From an uncultured Bacteroidota bacterium (GTDB taxonomy: Bacteria; Bacteroidota; Bacteroidia; Chitinophagales; Saprospiraceae): DNA of 64,000 bases. The stretch is taken from NCBI GenBank assembly GCA_902609095.1, contig CACLQQ010000002.1:1-64000 (forward strand), written 5' to 3'. The position numbers and the translations under genes are program-made. The notes under the pieces are model-generated. The model was not told where the DNA came from. It searched no databases and saw only the letters and a program-made list of their open reading frames with translations. This document shows, piece by piece, positions 1 through 10,342 of this stretch; position 1 is the stretch's first letter, and each line of letters opens with the position of its first letter.

Positions 1-1
1 T

Positions 2-530
2 AAGGTAGAAAGTGAAGAAAGTCTTGGTTCCAAATTCTCTGTGGTACTACTATCTATTGAAGTTTCAGGATGTCTAAATGTAACAGAAATAAAGAGATTC
101 AAGCCTATTTAGGAAGGAGCGAAATTTGAAATTCATCGTACTCTAATAGCATAAGATAATAATATGAATCAGAAATACATCGCATGCTTGATACAAAAAT
201 TAGAGCTCGATTATGCCTTAGCAGACAATGGCAAAATTGCTACCGAGCTCACCTAAAGTCAAAAGTATTCAGTCATTTTAATGAATTGATAAATGCCTGA
301 ATTAGATGGTTATGGTGCAACTCTACAGATTAGAAAGACTGCCAATATCAATAAGAATACACCTGTTATTCCTCTTACAGCCTCTGCCTTGATATAGCAT
401 AGAAAGCGAGCTTTTGAAGTTGGCATAAATGACTTCTTAACTAATCCTTTCACTCCAGGTCAACTTAAATCAAAGTTGAAAATGGTATAAACCAGTCGAT
501 CAAAACTATAAGAGGCTTTTTTAACTATTC
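2..530 (+). pseudogene. Hybrid sensor histidine kinase remnant: end of HATPase domain plus response-regulator receiver domain
   Basis: Reading frame gives KVESEESLGSKFSVVL ... LIA*DNNMNQKYIACLIQKLELDYALADNGKIATELT*SQKYSVILMN**MPELDGYGA...NTPVIPLTASALI*HRKRAFEVGINDFLTNPF; REC motifs are recognisable but carry several in-frame stops. Confidence 0.8.
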
Positions 531-581
531 TTTTGAAAGAGTTAGCAGAGTACCAACTCATGCTATTGAGACTCTTAGTTT

Positions 582-3500
582 CTATTCTTCTTTGGTGAAC
601 CTTCTATTATCCTCGCTATTTCTATCTATCAATATATTATACGGATCGATTCCGACCTCTTTAGGCTCCATATCAACGGTGATCGAAAACTTATTCTCAA
701 TCTCCTCAATTCTATGTTTTTTGAGGTACAAGACTTTTTCTTCTTCCTTACCATCAGTCTCTTTTATACCAAAGATTCCAACATCTACATAATCAGCTAA
801 AAGATAGGATTTCACTGGCTTCCTTTTTCCTTCTATTATTAAGCTGTCCATTAGTCCCACTTCATTTTTGAACACCTGCTTTCCTCGTTCATTAGTTCTG
901 TACTTCCTTACATGAGCGGTGATATCGACGGTATAGGTCCCATCATCATTAGCAGTATACCGAGTATCCTCAACCCGATTATCATATAATGTAATGGCCG
1001 TAAAATTGTCATCTATGAAATAATCAAGTGAATCAGGAGTGGCATCTCGTAGCATACCTACTAACTCTAAAGCATTTGTATACGGTGCCTCTTGAAAACC
1101 TACACTGTCTATATAAGCACTGAGTACACCATTCAATTCATCTTCTCCTATAAGATCTGACAAGGCATAAAACACTAATGCACCCTTATTATAGTGTATG
1201 TATTGTTGATTTTCATTGAGTGCCAGTGGTAACTCTTTGGAAGCTTCCAGACTTCTACTTAACAAATACTTATCTAAAGCATCCTTCAAAAAGATTCTTT
1301 TCTTTTTAGCTCCATATCTATGCTCTAACACCTTTAACGATGAATACTCAGAAAGACTTTCAGAAAGCATCGTAGCCCCCTTGACATTTGCACCTATTAC
1401 TTGGTGGGCCCACCACTGATGAGCTAATTCGTGAGCCGTTATACTATAAGCATAATCAACGCCTCCATCGTCAGAATCGTCAACCTTAGCGGTAAACCCT
1501 ACGTTCTCTGAAAAAGGAATTGTATTGGCAAATGATTGAGCAAAACTCGCCCTTGGAAATTCTAAAATTCTAACCTGATTATGTTGATATGGACTAAAAT
1601 TCTTAGTAAAATAATCTAATCCATCCTTTAAGCCTCGGAACATTCTGTCCAGATTATATTCATGACCTTCTTGATGGTATATGGTTAAGTCTACATCATT
1701 CCATTTATCCTCCACCACTTCGTATCTCGCAGATGATATATTGAAGAAATTGAGCATAGGTACTTCCATTTTATAGTGGTAATATTTACGCCCATTCTTT
1801 TCCCATTCTCGTTGGAGATTTCCTGGAGCAACAGCTATTTGATCTGGTGCCGTTCCTATCTTTATCTCAAATTCAACCCAATCAGCACAGTTCGAGATAT
1901 ATGTATTAGCATAAGCCGAAGTATCAGTAATATCAGGCATACGCTCCTTATCAGGCAATTCATATTTATTTCGAACCTTATTGTCTGACAACTCATAGCC
2001 ATCTTGATAACCGATTGTCGGAAATAAGCCATTGTTCAAAAATGTACCATTCCCTCTGACTGTAATCTTACGTCTGAAAGGCGTATTATCATCGTTAGCA
2101 ACTCTAAAATCCAATTGCATCGTGTCTCCTGGTGACAAAGCTTCTCTTAGAGCATATACTCGGATATTGTTAAGACTATCATGCAGAACCAGCTCTGATG
2201 GCAAATTCATGCTGAGAACCTTGAGCACAGATGGATGATCAATATATAAGGTATCAATCAGTTCATCTGACTTATTCTCTAAAAGATAGTAGCCACTCCC
2301 GTCCATTCTATACTCATCTGGATATAGCTCCGCCTCTATATTGATATCAATGATTCTTGGTTGAGCCAGCGACTGATATTTCTTGTAATCTTTTTCATAG
2401 TCAGCCATTTGCTGTTCACGCTCCTTTGATGATATGTAATCCTCAGCGACATTGGTTTGGTAATAAATATAATAGCCAACCACACCAAAAAGCAGCACAG
2501 ATACCGCTATACTAACCAGTTTAGGTATAGAACAAGATGCCGCCTTGAATGCACCAAAGGCACCACGAGACACTCCCCTTCTCCAAAGAATCCATGCCAA
2601 TAACATAAATATCAAACCTCCTAAAACCCAATACAGCCGATAGATATAATATCTCGTCACAAAATACCCGTAACCGTCTATGTCCGAATACATCACATTA
2701 GGGCCATCATTAAACTTGTATATGGCTTGCTCAATTCCCAATGAATCCAGAAAAGTAGTGCCAATACCAATCACCAATACAGCAACCAATCCCAAGTAAA
2801 AATTAGGAACCACAGTAAAGATGAATAATGCAAACAAAGTCCACGGCACAAATTGCAACCATCGTACGATCCACATATCGTAAGCATAGAGCCCCAACTC
2901 CAAATCATAATACCCTTGCGATAACTGATATATAATACCAGCAACAATTGGGAGACATAGCAACACCCCCTGCATAGCAGTTATGCTTAGGAACTTGGAG
3001 AATAAGAAGCTTAGACTCTTAGTATTAGTCGTATCCTCTAACTGATATATATTGTCATTAGTCCTACGGTTTATAATCAACCCAGCATATACCATGGTCA
3101 ATAGAGTGACAAAAAGTCTAAACACTGCGGCTGGTATCCCAATCACCCGAGAAGTTGTAGGCCATGTTGCGGTCTGGTAAATCTGGGCACCAAAGGCTAA
3201 CATGAGTATTAACATCAGCAATCCAAGTATGCTTATCACAATAAAAGGACCGCCTATGAGAATATATTTCAGATCGATCTTCGTGAGCTGCATCACACTA
3301 CTCCAGAACTGAGACCATCCATATGAGCGCTTAACATTCGGCAAGTCAATCGACAGGTTCTGAGAACTCTTATGAGTTGCACTTTTGAGCTCTGGTTTCT
3401 CCCAAAACTTCCAAGACCAAGACTTGGGCTGAGTATGAAACTCGAAAGCTCTATAACTCATAAATAATATCAAGGCTCCGATGGCTGTCCAAAGCACTCG

Positions 3501-4238
3501 ATTCCATATCACTAAGCCTTGAAATGGAATCAATGATGTGTTTTCTTCAGAAATCGTCCAATACTTAGTGTAATATAGACTGGCACTCATTCCGAATGGA
3601 TCGATCATCGCACCTATCTTCTGATTCTCAACATCTGATAGTACACTTTCAACTACACCTTGCAGTATATAAAAAGTAATCATTACAACAAAGCCCGCTA
3701 CGATATTCCTTCCAAAGGTGACAATTGCAAAAACCATAGCACTAAATAGGAAAGTACCTGGGATCACGTATACCGCGTAAGTATGTAGATAAGGTAATAG
3801 GCTATGAGGACCAATCATGTCTTCATTGACACCAGGCATATTCATCCCGATGAATACCCCTGCAGAAATAAATAATGTTAGAACCAGACATATAGTCAAT
3901 GCACTCAAGAACTTCCCAAAAAAATATGTAGCCTTGCTTAAAGGAAAAGAGTACATCACGTGATGTACATTATGCTTATAGTCCTTGTAAATACTGGCTC
4001 CAGCAACATTAGGAAATAAGAGAAATAAGAATATCGCTACTCCCATAACCATACTCAATATACCATTAGGGGAGTTGATATACTTAAGGGAGGTTACACT
4101 GGAGGTATTGCCATCAAATGCGCCTGCAGAACTCGCTGTCAAAAATGCAGCGAATGCCATAGTCAAGAGTGCATATATGTATATTGCTGGCCTATTGAAC
4201 CAGCTATTAAGTTCGAATGAGTAAATCTTTCCAAGCAT
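582..4238 (-). CDS. ABC-2 type permease fused to M1-family aminopeptidase domain
   Basis: 1218-aa ORF; N-terminal multi-TM ABC-2 permease, C-terminal region with HELAHQWWAH (HExxH...E metallopeptidase motif) and LSESLSEYSS. Confidence 0.9.
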   Translation of the reverse strand: MLGKIYSFELNSWFNRPAIYIYALLTMAFAAFLTASSAGAFDGNTSSVTSLKYINSPNGILSMVMGVAIFLFLLFPNVAGASIYKDYKHNVHHVMYSFPLSKATYFFGKFLSALTICLVLTLFISAGVFIGMNMPGVNEDMIGPHSLLPYLHTYAVYVIPGTFLFSAMVFAIVTFGRNIVAGFVVMITFYILQGVVESVLSDVENQKIGAMIDPFGMSASLYYTKYWTISEENTSLIPFQGLVIWNRVLWTAIGALILFMSYRAFEFHTQPKSWSWKFWEKPELKSATHKSSQNLSIDLPNVKRSYGWSQFWSSVMQLTKIDLKYILIGGPFIVISILGLLMLILMLAFGAQIYQTATWPTTSRVIGIPAAVFRLFVTLLTMVYAGLIINRRTNDNIYQLEDTTNTKSLSFLFSKFLSITAMQGVLLCLPIVAGIIYQLSQGYYDLELGLYAYDMWIVRWLQFVPWTLFALFIFTVVPNFYLGLVAVLVIGIGTTFLDSLGIEQAIYKFNDGPNVMYSDIDGYGYFVTRYYIYRLYWVLGGLIFMLLAWILWRRGVSRGAFGAFKAASCSIPKLVSIAVSVLLFGVVGYYIYYQTNVAEDYISSKEREQQMADYEKDYKKYQSLAQPRIIDINIEAELYPDEYRMDGSGYYLLENKSDELIDTLYIDHPSVLKVLSMNLPSELVLHDSLNNIRVYALREALSPGDTMQLDFRVANDDNTPFRRKITVRGNGTFLNNGLFPTIGYQDGYELSDNKVRNKYELPDKERMPDITDTSAYANTYISNCADWVEFEIKIGTAPDQIAVAPGNLQREWEKNGRKYYHYKMEVPMLNFFNISSARYEVVEDKWNDVDLTIYHQEGHEYNLDRMFRGLKDGLDYFTKNFSPYQHNQVRILEFPRASFAQSFANTIPFSENVGFTAKVDDSDDGGVDYAYSITAHELAHQWWAHQVIGANVKGATMLSESLSEYSSLKVLEHRYGAKKKRIFLKDALDKYLLSRSLEASKELPLALNENQQYIHYNKGALVFYALSDLIGEDELNGVLSAYIDSVGFQEAPYTNALELVGMLRDATPDSLDYFIDDNFTAITLYDNRVEDTRYTANDDGTYTVDITAHVRKYRTNERGKQVFKNEVGLMDSLIIEGKRKPVKSYLLADYVDVGIFGIKETDGKEEEKVLYLKKHRIEEIENKFSITVDMEPKEVGIDPYNILIDRNSEDNRRFTKEE

Positions 4239-4248
4239 AGCTCCGGTA

Positions 4249-5133
4249 TTATATTGTTTGTGCGACCTCTTGATTCAAATGGAAAAAATAGACATCTTCC
4301 AAGTTTGGTGTTGCAGAACTAAACCCTTCTCCGGGAACAGATTCAGCATAAACTCTTACTGTAATGCTATGATCTGGATTATATGAATTGGATAAGAATC
4401 GATATTTATTCTGTACGTCAGTGATATCTCCTTCAATCCGCTTTACCCAAATCTTACCATTCATCTCTGCTGCAGCAGATCCAGGAGATTGTCGTAACAA
4501 AATCGAACCTTGATTCATAATCGCCATATCTAAACATAGCTCTTTCACATCCTCTACGATATGCGTAGAAAATATTACGATATGACCTCTACTGATTTCT
4601 CTAAGAATATTAAGGAACCTCTTGCGTTCTGCTGGATCTAATCCTGCAGTAGGTTCATCGACTATTATAAGCTGTGGATCATTCAGCAACATCTGGGCAA
4701 TGCCAAATCTCTGCTTCATCCCACCAGAATAGCCCGATACTGCTCTACGCTTTACATCTGTTAGATTGGTTACTTCCAAAACGTAGTCTACTAAGTTCTT
4801 TCTATCCTTAGCTGAACTAACGCCTTTTAGGCTGGCAAAATATTGTAACAGATCTAAGGCTGACACATTAGGATACACACCGAACTCTTGCGGCAAGTAA
4901 CCTAAAGTCTTCCTTAGCTCCATAGGCTGATTTAAGACATCGATATCATTGAAATGTATCGTTCCGATGTCAGGTTCCTGCAATGTTGCTATAGTTCTCA
5001 TCAAGGACGATTTACCTGCACCATTTGGGCCAAGCAAGCCAAACATCCCTTGGCCAATAGTCAGGTTTATTTTATCCAATGCCTTAACGCCATTGCCATA
5101 AGTTTTAGATAGATTTTGTATTGATAGTTGCAT
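4249..5133 (-). CDS. ABC transporter ATP-binding protein
   Basis: Walker A GPNGAGKSS, signature YSGGMKQR, Walker B LIIVDEPTAGLDP; adjacent to the permease on the same strand. Confidence 0.95.
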   Translation of the reverse strand: MQLSIQNLSKTYGNGVKALDKINLTIGQGMFGLLGPNGAGKSSLMRTIATLQEPDIGTIHFNDIDVLNQPMELRKTLGYLPQEFGVYPNVSALDLLQYFASLKGVSSAKDRKNLVDYVLEVTNLTDVKRRAVSGYSGGMKQRFGIAQMLLNDPQLIIVDEPTAGLDPAERKRFLNILREISRGHIVIFSTHIVEDVKELCLDMAIMNQGSILLRQSPGSAAAEMNGKIWVKRIEGDITDVQNKYRFLSNSYNPDHSITVRVYAESVPGEGFSSATPNLEDVYFFHLNQEVAQTI

Positions 5134-5316
5134 ACCGGTTTTTAACTGTGATACTTAATAGATGATATCGAGATCTAAGCTCATTACATGAAGCCACGAA
5201 TATCTGACAAAAAATACAAAAGGGTATTCGTATTCGATAAGCCAAGGAATTTTTTAGATAATTGAGGGTAAACTATTGTATGCTGATTAACTTGAATCTT
5301 ATAAATTATAGAATTC

Positions 5317-6618
5317 ATGCGCTTTTTGATTCTCTTATGCTCGATGACCATTTTGAATACAACCTTTCTTTTATCTCAGTTTGGAGAATTAGCTGACATA
5401 GATCCACAGTATCGAGAAATCATTCTTAAGATGTCAGAACATCCGAGCATAGTGAGTGCAGTCTACGGATACCATAGAAAAATTAGAATCCTATACATTA
5501 ACCAATCATATTAATCTCACTGAAATTGAAGCTCCACCATTCATGGAAGAAGAGCGTGCTGAAGCCTTTGCTCAATTAATCAGAGATATCGGTGTGGACT
5601 CTCTTTGGATAGATGAAGTAGGTAATGTCATTGCTCTGCTTAGAGGTACCGAAGGTAACAGAACCGTTGCTTTAGATGCCCATCTCGATACCGTATTCCC
5701 TAAAGGAACAGATGTCAAAGTATGTATAGAAAACGATACCGTGAGGGCACCAGGAATAAATGAGGATAACAGAGGACTCGCCATCGCCATGGTATTAACA
5801 GTTTTCCGGGCGATCAAAGAAATGATATCCGAACTAAGGATGACCTTCTATTTATAGGCTCAGTTGGTGAAGAAGGACTTAGAGATCTAAGTGGAGTGAA
5901 GCACTTATTTGGTTATCAAGATCCAGGCATTGATTCTTGGATCTCTATAGATGGTGGACGTATAGGTCGAGTTAATAATAAAGGCTTAGGTTCTCACAGA
6001 TACCGCATCACTTACAAGGACCCGGGTGGGCACTCCTGGGGGGCTTTTGGTTTGGTTAACCCGATACATGCACTTGGCAAAGCCATCAGTCTTTTTGTTG
6101 AGAAAGCGGATTCATTTACCAGCTCTGGAGATCGCACTAGTTATAATATAAGTGTTATAGAAGGTGGCACTTCTGTTAAATCTATTTCGTTTGAGCCATC
6201 GATCCAAGTTGATATGAGATCGATAAATCCTACAAGGTTAGCTAGTATAGATGCTTTGCTTCACGAAGCCACATATAAAGCCTTAGCCTATCAAAATAAG
6301 TTAAGTAGACTGGGAGATACGCTTACAGTAGAAATAGAACAGATTGGTAATACACCATCTATAGAACTGTCAGAAGACTTGCCTTTGATCCAAAAAGTAC
6401 TGGCTGCCACTGCATACTTCGGGAACAGACCCAGATTAACCAGAGGTTCGACTAATTCTAATATTCCCATCTCATTAGGCATACCTGCTGTTACTATTGG
6501 CAGAGGAGGCTCTGGTGGTAATACACACTCTTTAGACGAGTGGTTCTATAATTATGAGGACCATAGAGTCATTCAACTTGCGCTCTTATTATTAATAAGT
6601 GAGGTGGGTATCGACTAA
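5317..6618 (+). pseudogene. M20/M28-family peptidase, frameshifted at two places
   Basis: Three overlapping ORFs (5317-5514, 5456-5857, 5896-6618) are successive parts of one peptidase (DAHLDTVFP, GGRIGRVNNKGLGSHRYRITYKDPGGHSWGAFG, THSLDEW). The frame break near 5815 is in 'aaagaaatgat' and is restored by one extra A (AIKENDIRTKDDLLFIGSVGEEG). Confidence 0.8.
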
Positions 6619-6626
6619 GATAAACT

Positions 6627-7217
6627 ATGAAAAGAATAACCGTATTTTGTGGATCAAGCCATAGAACACATCCCTCGTACACAGATGTAGCTATAGAACT
6701 TGGCCAATTTCTCGCTGATCAAAACATCACATTGGTATATGGCGGGGCTGAGGTGGGTTTAATGGGAGCACTAGCCGATGCCGTCCTATCTAAAGGAGGA
6801 AAAGCCATTGGGGTTATACCACGATTCCTGCAAACCAAAGAGATTGCTCATGACGAGTTATCAGAACTGATACTGGTTGACAGCATGCATGAACGCAAGA
6901 AGAAGATGAATGACCTGTGCGATGGGTTTATCACTTTACCTCGGGGCTTTGGTACATTAGAAGAGTTATTCGAGGTACTCACTTGAGCTCGGTTAGGATT
7001 ACATAGAAAGCCCATTGGCCTGCTGAATATCAATCAGTATTACAGTACTTTAATAGAAATGATTGACCAAATGGTTAGAAATCAGTTACTCAAGGAAATC
7101 AATCAAAAGATGCTCTTGATCGAAGAAAATATATCCCCACTGTATAAACTAATGACCCAATACCAGGATCCAAAAGTCCCTGAATGGCTCAATAATAATC
7201 AACCACGAATTAAATAA
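6627..7217 (+). pseudogene. LOG-family (TIGR00730, lysine decarboxylase-like) protein with one internal UGA
   Basis: CGSS...VYGGAEVGLMGALADAVL...GVIP...MHERKKKMNDLCDGFITLPRGFGTLEELFEVLT[TGA]ARLGLHRKPIGLLNINQYY...; the frame stays open for 196 sense/stop codons to TAA at 7215-7217 except TGA at 6984-6986. Confidence 0.85.
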
Positions 7218-7289
7218 TTTTGATCAGAACCAAAAGATTAGTATTGTAAGGTAATTAAAAAATTATGTAACTTTATTGAGGCATTTTAA

Positions 7290-7309
7290 AATTTAGATTA
7301 ATCTAAATT
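7290..7309. promoter_or_regulatory. Perfect 20-bp palindrome, candidate metal-responsive (DtxR/MntR-like or Fur-like) operator upstream of the TonB receptor
   Basis: AATTTAGATTAATCTAAATT equals its own reverse complement; lies about 20 bp before the TonB ORF and abuts TAGTTTTG (TAnnTTTG). Confidence 0.7.
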
Positions 7310-7311
7310 AT

Positions 7312-7319
7312 TAGTTTTG
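7312..7319 (+). promoter_or_regulatory. Candidate Bacteroidota -7 promoter element
   Basis: TAGTTTTG matches the TAnnTTTG consensus; immediately upstream of the TonB receptor start. Confidence 0.5.
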
Positions 7320-7329
7320 CGAGTCAAAA

Positions 7330-9624
7330 ATGCGGGCATCTATGAGATTTTTAATATTCCCGTTATTATTTGTGGCTACAAATATTTTAGCACAAGTAGG
7401 ATCAATAACTGGTATTATAACCAATGAAAATGATGTCCCTATGTCTTTTGTTAATGTCTTAATATCAGCGGATCGCGGAACCACAACTGATGACTTAGGG
7501 AAATTTTCGTTGACTAATATTCCTGTTGGTCCATACGAGCTAAGTGTTACATTCTTGGGTTATGAAGACTTCACACAGCAAGTGACCATTACAGAAAATC
7601 AATCTCAAGATATTTCAATATCGCTCAGCCCTGATTATGAAACTTTAGAGGAGATCGTTGTAACCGGTACGATGAAAGCGATGAATCGATTAGATAGTCC
7701 TGTTCCTGTTGAAGTCTACACACCGGCTTTCTTCAAGAAGAATCCTACAACTAATATGTACGAAGCCTTGCAAAATATAAATGGAGTAAGGCCACAGTTG
7801 AATTGTGCAGTATGTAATACGGGTAGTATCCAGATTAATGGCTTAGAGGGCCCCTACACTATGGTATTGATTGATGGTATGCCTATAGTCAGTAGCCTTG
7901 CAACCGTGTATGGCTTGTCAGGGATTCCAAACGCTCTTATTGAGAGAATGGAAATCGTTAAGGGGCCAGCATCCTCGTTATATGGAAGTGAAGCAATAGG
8001 CGGATTAATCAATTTAATTACCAAAAATGCAGCTAAGGCGCCTCAATTCACCGCAGATCTAATGACTACATCTTGGGTGGAGCATAATATAGATTTAGGG
8101 GTCAAGCTATCCCTGAACGACAAGATTAATATTCTGACAGGAGTGAATTACTTTAATTACGATAATCCAATTGACAATAATGATGACAATATTACTGATG
8201 TCACCTTGCAAGCAAGAGTTTCTGTCTTTCAAAAATGGAATATTCAAAGAAAAGATAATAGACTGTTCAGCATAGCAGGTCGTTATTATTACGAGGATAG
8301 ATGGGGAGGAGAACTCCAATGGTCCCCTGAGTTTAGAGGAGGTGATCAAATATATGGTGAGTCTATCTATACTGAGCGATTTGAGTTACTCGGGCAATAT
8401 CAATTACCCACTAAGAATACCATGATGCTGTCCTTCTCATTGAATACACATCAGCAGAATTCTGTTTACGGAGACGTTCCTTATATCGGTGATCAAAAAA
8501 TTGGATTTACCCAGTTAACATGGAATAAAAATCTAAGTAATCATGATCTTCTAATTGGATCTGCTTTACGATATACTTACTATGATGACAATACTACTGC
8601 GACCAGTAGAGGAACAGGAGATGGTATGAATGACCCCAATCAGATATGGTTACCAGGAATATTTTTCCAAGACGAGATTAAAATAAATGAAAAACAAAAT
8701 CTCCTATTAGGATTGCGCTACGACTATAATAACGTCCATGACAACATTGTCACACCCCGTATAGCTTATAAGTGGTCTCCTTCACCGACCGATATATTCA
8801 GACTGAATGCAGGTACTGGTTTTAGAGTAGTAAATCTATTTACAGAGGATCATGCTGCACTAACTGGAGCAAGAGAAGTAGTCATCACAGAAGAATTGAA
8901 ACCAGAGCAGTCCTACAATGTTAATATGAACTATACTAAGAAGCTTTACATGGAAAATGGTGGAGCTATGAGTTTTGAGTTCTCCACCTGGTATACACAT
9001 TTCACTAATGTTATATTACCTGATTATGAGACTAATACGAATCAAATCATCTATGATAATTTGAATGGTTCAGCCGTTACGAAAGGAATCAGTCTCAATG
9101 CTGATATGTCTTTATCCAACGGAATATCACTTAATGTAGGTGCCACATTTATGGATGTCAGTACTGAGGAAAATAACATCTCTGAAAGACAAATTCTGAC
9201 AGAGCGATTCACTGGAACATGGTCAGTTAGCTATAAGGTGCCTAATGGTAAATGGTCTTTTGATTATACAGGAAATATCTATGGACCTATGCGACTTCCA
9301 TTATTGAGTGATTTAGATCCAAGACCAGAAGAGTCTCCATGGTGGAGCCTTCAAAATATACAAGCTACCTACAAAGCAAAAGAGGACTTGCAGTTCTATG
9401 GGGGTGTTAAAAATTTGTTGAATTGGACGCCGTGGAAAAACCAAGATCAGCCAATCATTGCCAGAAGTTTCGATCCCTTTGATAGAGAAGTAAGCTTTAT
9501 TGATTCAGGAGAAGCTATCACAACGCCAAACAATCCATATGCATTAACATTTGACCCATCATATGTTTATGCGCCCAACCAAGGCATAAGACTATTCTTT
9601 GGAGTTCGATATACGCTGAGATAA
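7330..9624 (+). CDS. TonB-dependent outer-membrane receptor with carboxypeptidase-regulatory-like N-terminal domain
   Basis: 764 aa; GSITGIITNENDVPMSFVNVLI, plug domain QINGLEGPYTMVLIDGMPIVSSLATVYGLSGIPNALIERMEIVKGPASSLYGSEAIGGLINLITK, C-terminal YTLR. Likely start at the second Met (7342). Confidence 0.95.
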   Translation: MRASMRFLIFPLLFVATNILAQVGSITGIITNENDVPMSFVNVLISADRGTTTDDLGKFSLTNIPVGPYELSVTFLGYEDFTQQVTITENQSQDISISLSPDYETLEEIVVTGTMKAMNRLDSPVPVEVYTPAFFKKNPTTNMYEALQNINGVRPQLNCAVCNTGSIQINGLEGPYTMVLIDGMPIVSSLATVYGLSGIPNALIERMEIVKGPASSLYGSEAIGGLINLITKNAAKAPQFTADLMTTSWVEHNIDLGVKLSLNDKINILTGVNYFNYDNPIDNNDDNITDVTLQARVSVFQKWNIQRKDNRLFSIAGRYYYEDRWGGELQWSPEFRGGDQIYGESIYTERFELLGQYQLPTKNTMMLSFSLNTHQQNSVYGDVPYIGDQKIGFTQLTWNKNLSNHDLLIGSALRYTYYDDNTTATSRGTGDGMNDPNQIWLPGIFFQDEIKINEKQNLLLGLRYDYNNVHDNIVTPRIAYKWSPSPTDIFRLNAGTGFRVVNLFTEDHAALTGAREVVITEELKPEQSYNVNMNYTKKLYMENGGAMSFEFSTWYTHFTNVILPDYETNTNQIIYDNLNGSAVTKGISLNADMSLSNGISLNVGATFMDVSTEENNISERQILTERFTGTWSVSYKVPNGKWSFDYTGNIYGPMRLPLLSDLDPRPEESPWWSLQNIQATYKAKEDLQFYGGVKNLLNWTPWKNQDQPIIARSFDPFDREVSFIDSGEAITTPNNPYALTFDPSYVYAPNQGIRLFFGVRYTLR

Positions 9625-9625
9625 G

Positions 9626-10120
9626 ATGAAATTGCTAAAGACAACTTTGTATGCAATAGGTATTTATTTATTGATGTCTTGTGGCACGAATAAGATTTTA
9701 GATCAAGTCACACTAAATCATATGCCTATAGCTCAATTGAATACCGTGGTTTCAGAGCCTGATAAGCCTACAGTAGTTTTTCTACACGCACCCTGGTGTA
9801 CCTATTGTAGGAACATGGAGCATACTACATTCAAAAATGCTCAAGTCGTTCAAAAACTGAATAGTAACTTTAATTTTATCGGCTTTGACGGGGAGTCAAA
9901 AGAAGATGTTTTTTATAACGGAAAAATATATAAATATATTCCGAACAGCACTCGATCAGGCACTCACGAATTAGCATCCTATTTAGGAACAGACTCTGAT
10001 CAACTGCTTTATCCAACATTGGTTCTGATGGAACCTGATGGAGATATAGTAGAGCGATATTCTACCTTTCTGTCATCATCAGATCTACTAACTATCTTAG
10101 AAATTGTTTCAAACTTATAA
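9626..10120 (+). CDS. Thioredoxin-fold lipoprotein
   Basis: Lipobox-like LLMSCG; PTVVFLHAPWCTYCRNMEHTTF (CxxC active site); starts 1 nt after the TonB gene. Confidence 0.85.
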   Translation: MKLLKTTLYAIGIYLLMSCGTNKILDQVTLNHMPIAQLNTVVSEPDKPTVVFLHAPWCTYCRNMEHTTFKNAQVVQKLNSNFNFIGFDGESKEDVFYNGKIYKYIPNSTRSGTHELASYLGTDSDQLLYPTLVLMEPDGDIVERYSTFLSSSDLLTILEIVSNL

Positions 10121-10342
10121 GTAACTATATTCTACTTTCTTTTCTGCAATCCTCACATCTACTATACCCAATTCTCTGAGCATCCTAAGATGTTTGTATA
10201 CTGTTGCCATACCTATCTTTATTCCTTCGGTTCTCATTCTGATATATAGATCGTCAGCAGCAATGTATGAGCTCATTTTGGATAAATACGACAATATAAT
10301 ATCGGTATTTCCATTTCGTCCTTTTAATTCATTCTTGTTCAT
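10115..10342 (-). CDS. Fur-family winged-helix domain only (75 aa, lacks metal-binding/dimerisation domain)
   Basis: ILSYLSKMSSYIAADDLYIRMRTEGIKIGMATVYKHLRMLRELGIVDVRIAEKKVEYSYL; the Fur N-terminal fold is followed directly by a stop. Confidence 0.7.
   Translation of the reverse strand: MNKNELKGRNGNTDIILSYLSKMSSYIAADDLYIRMRTEGIKIGMATVYKHLRMLRELGIVDVRIAEKKVEYSYL

Noticed and set aside
592-2238. Short plus-strand ORFs 592-792, 1216-1419, 1776-1988, 2032-2238
   Set aside because: Antisense to the well-supported 1218-aa permease/peptidase gene, with no recognisable motifs.
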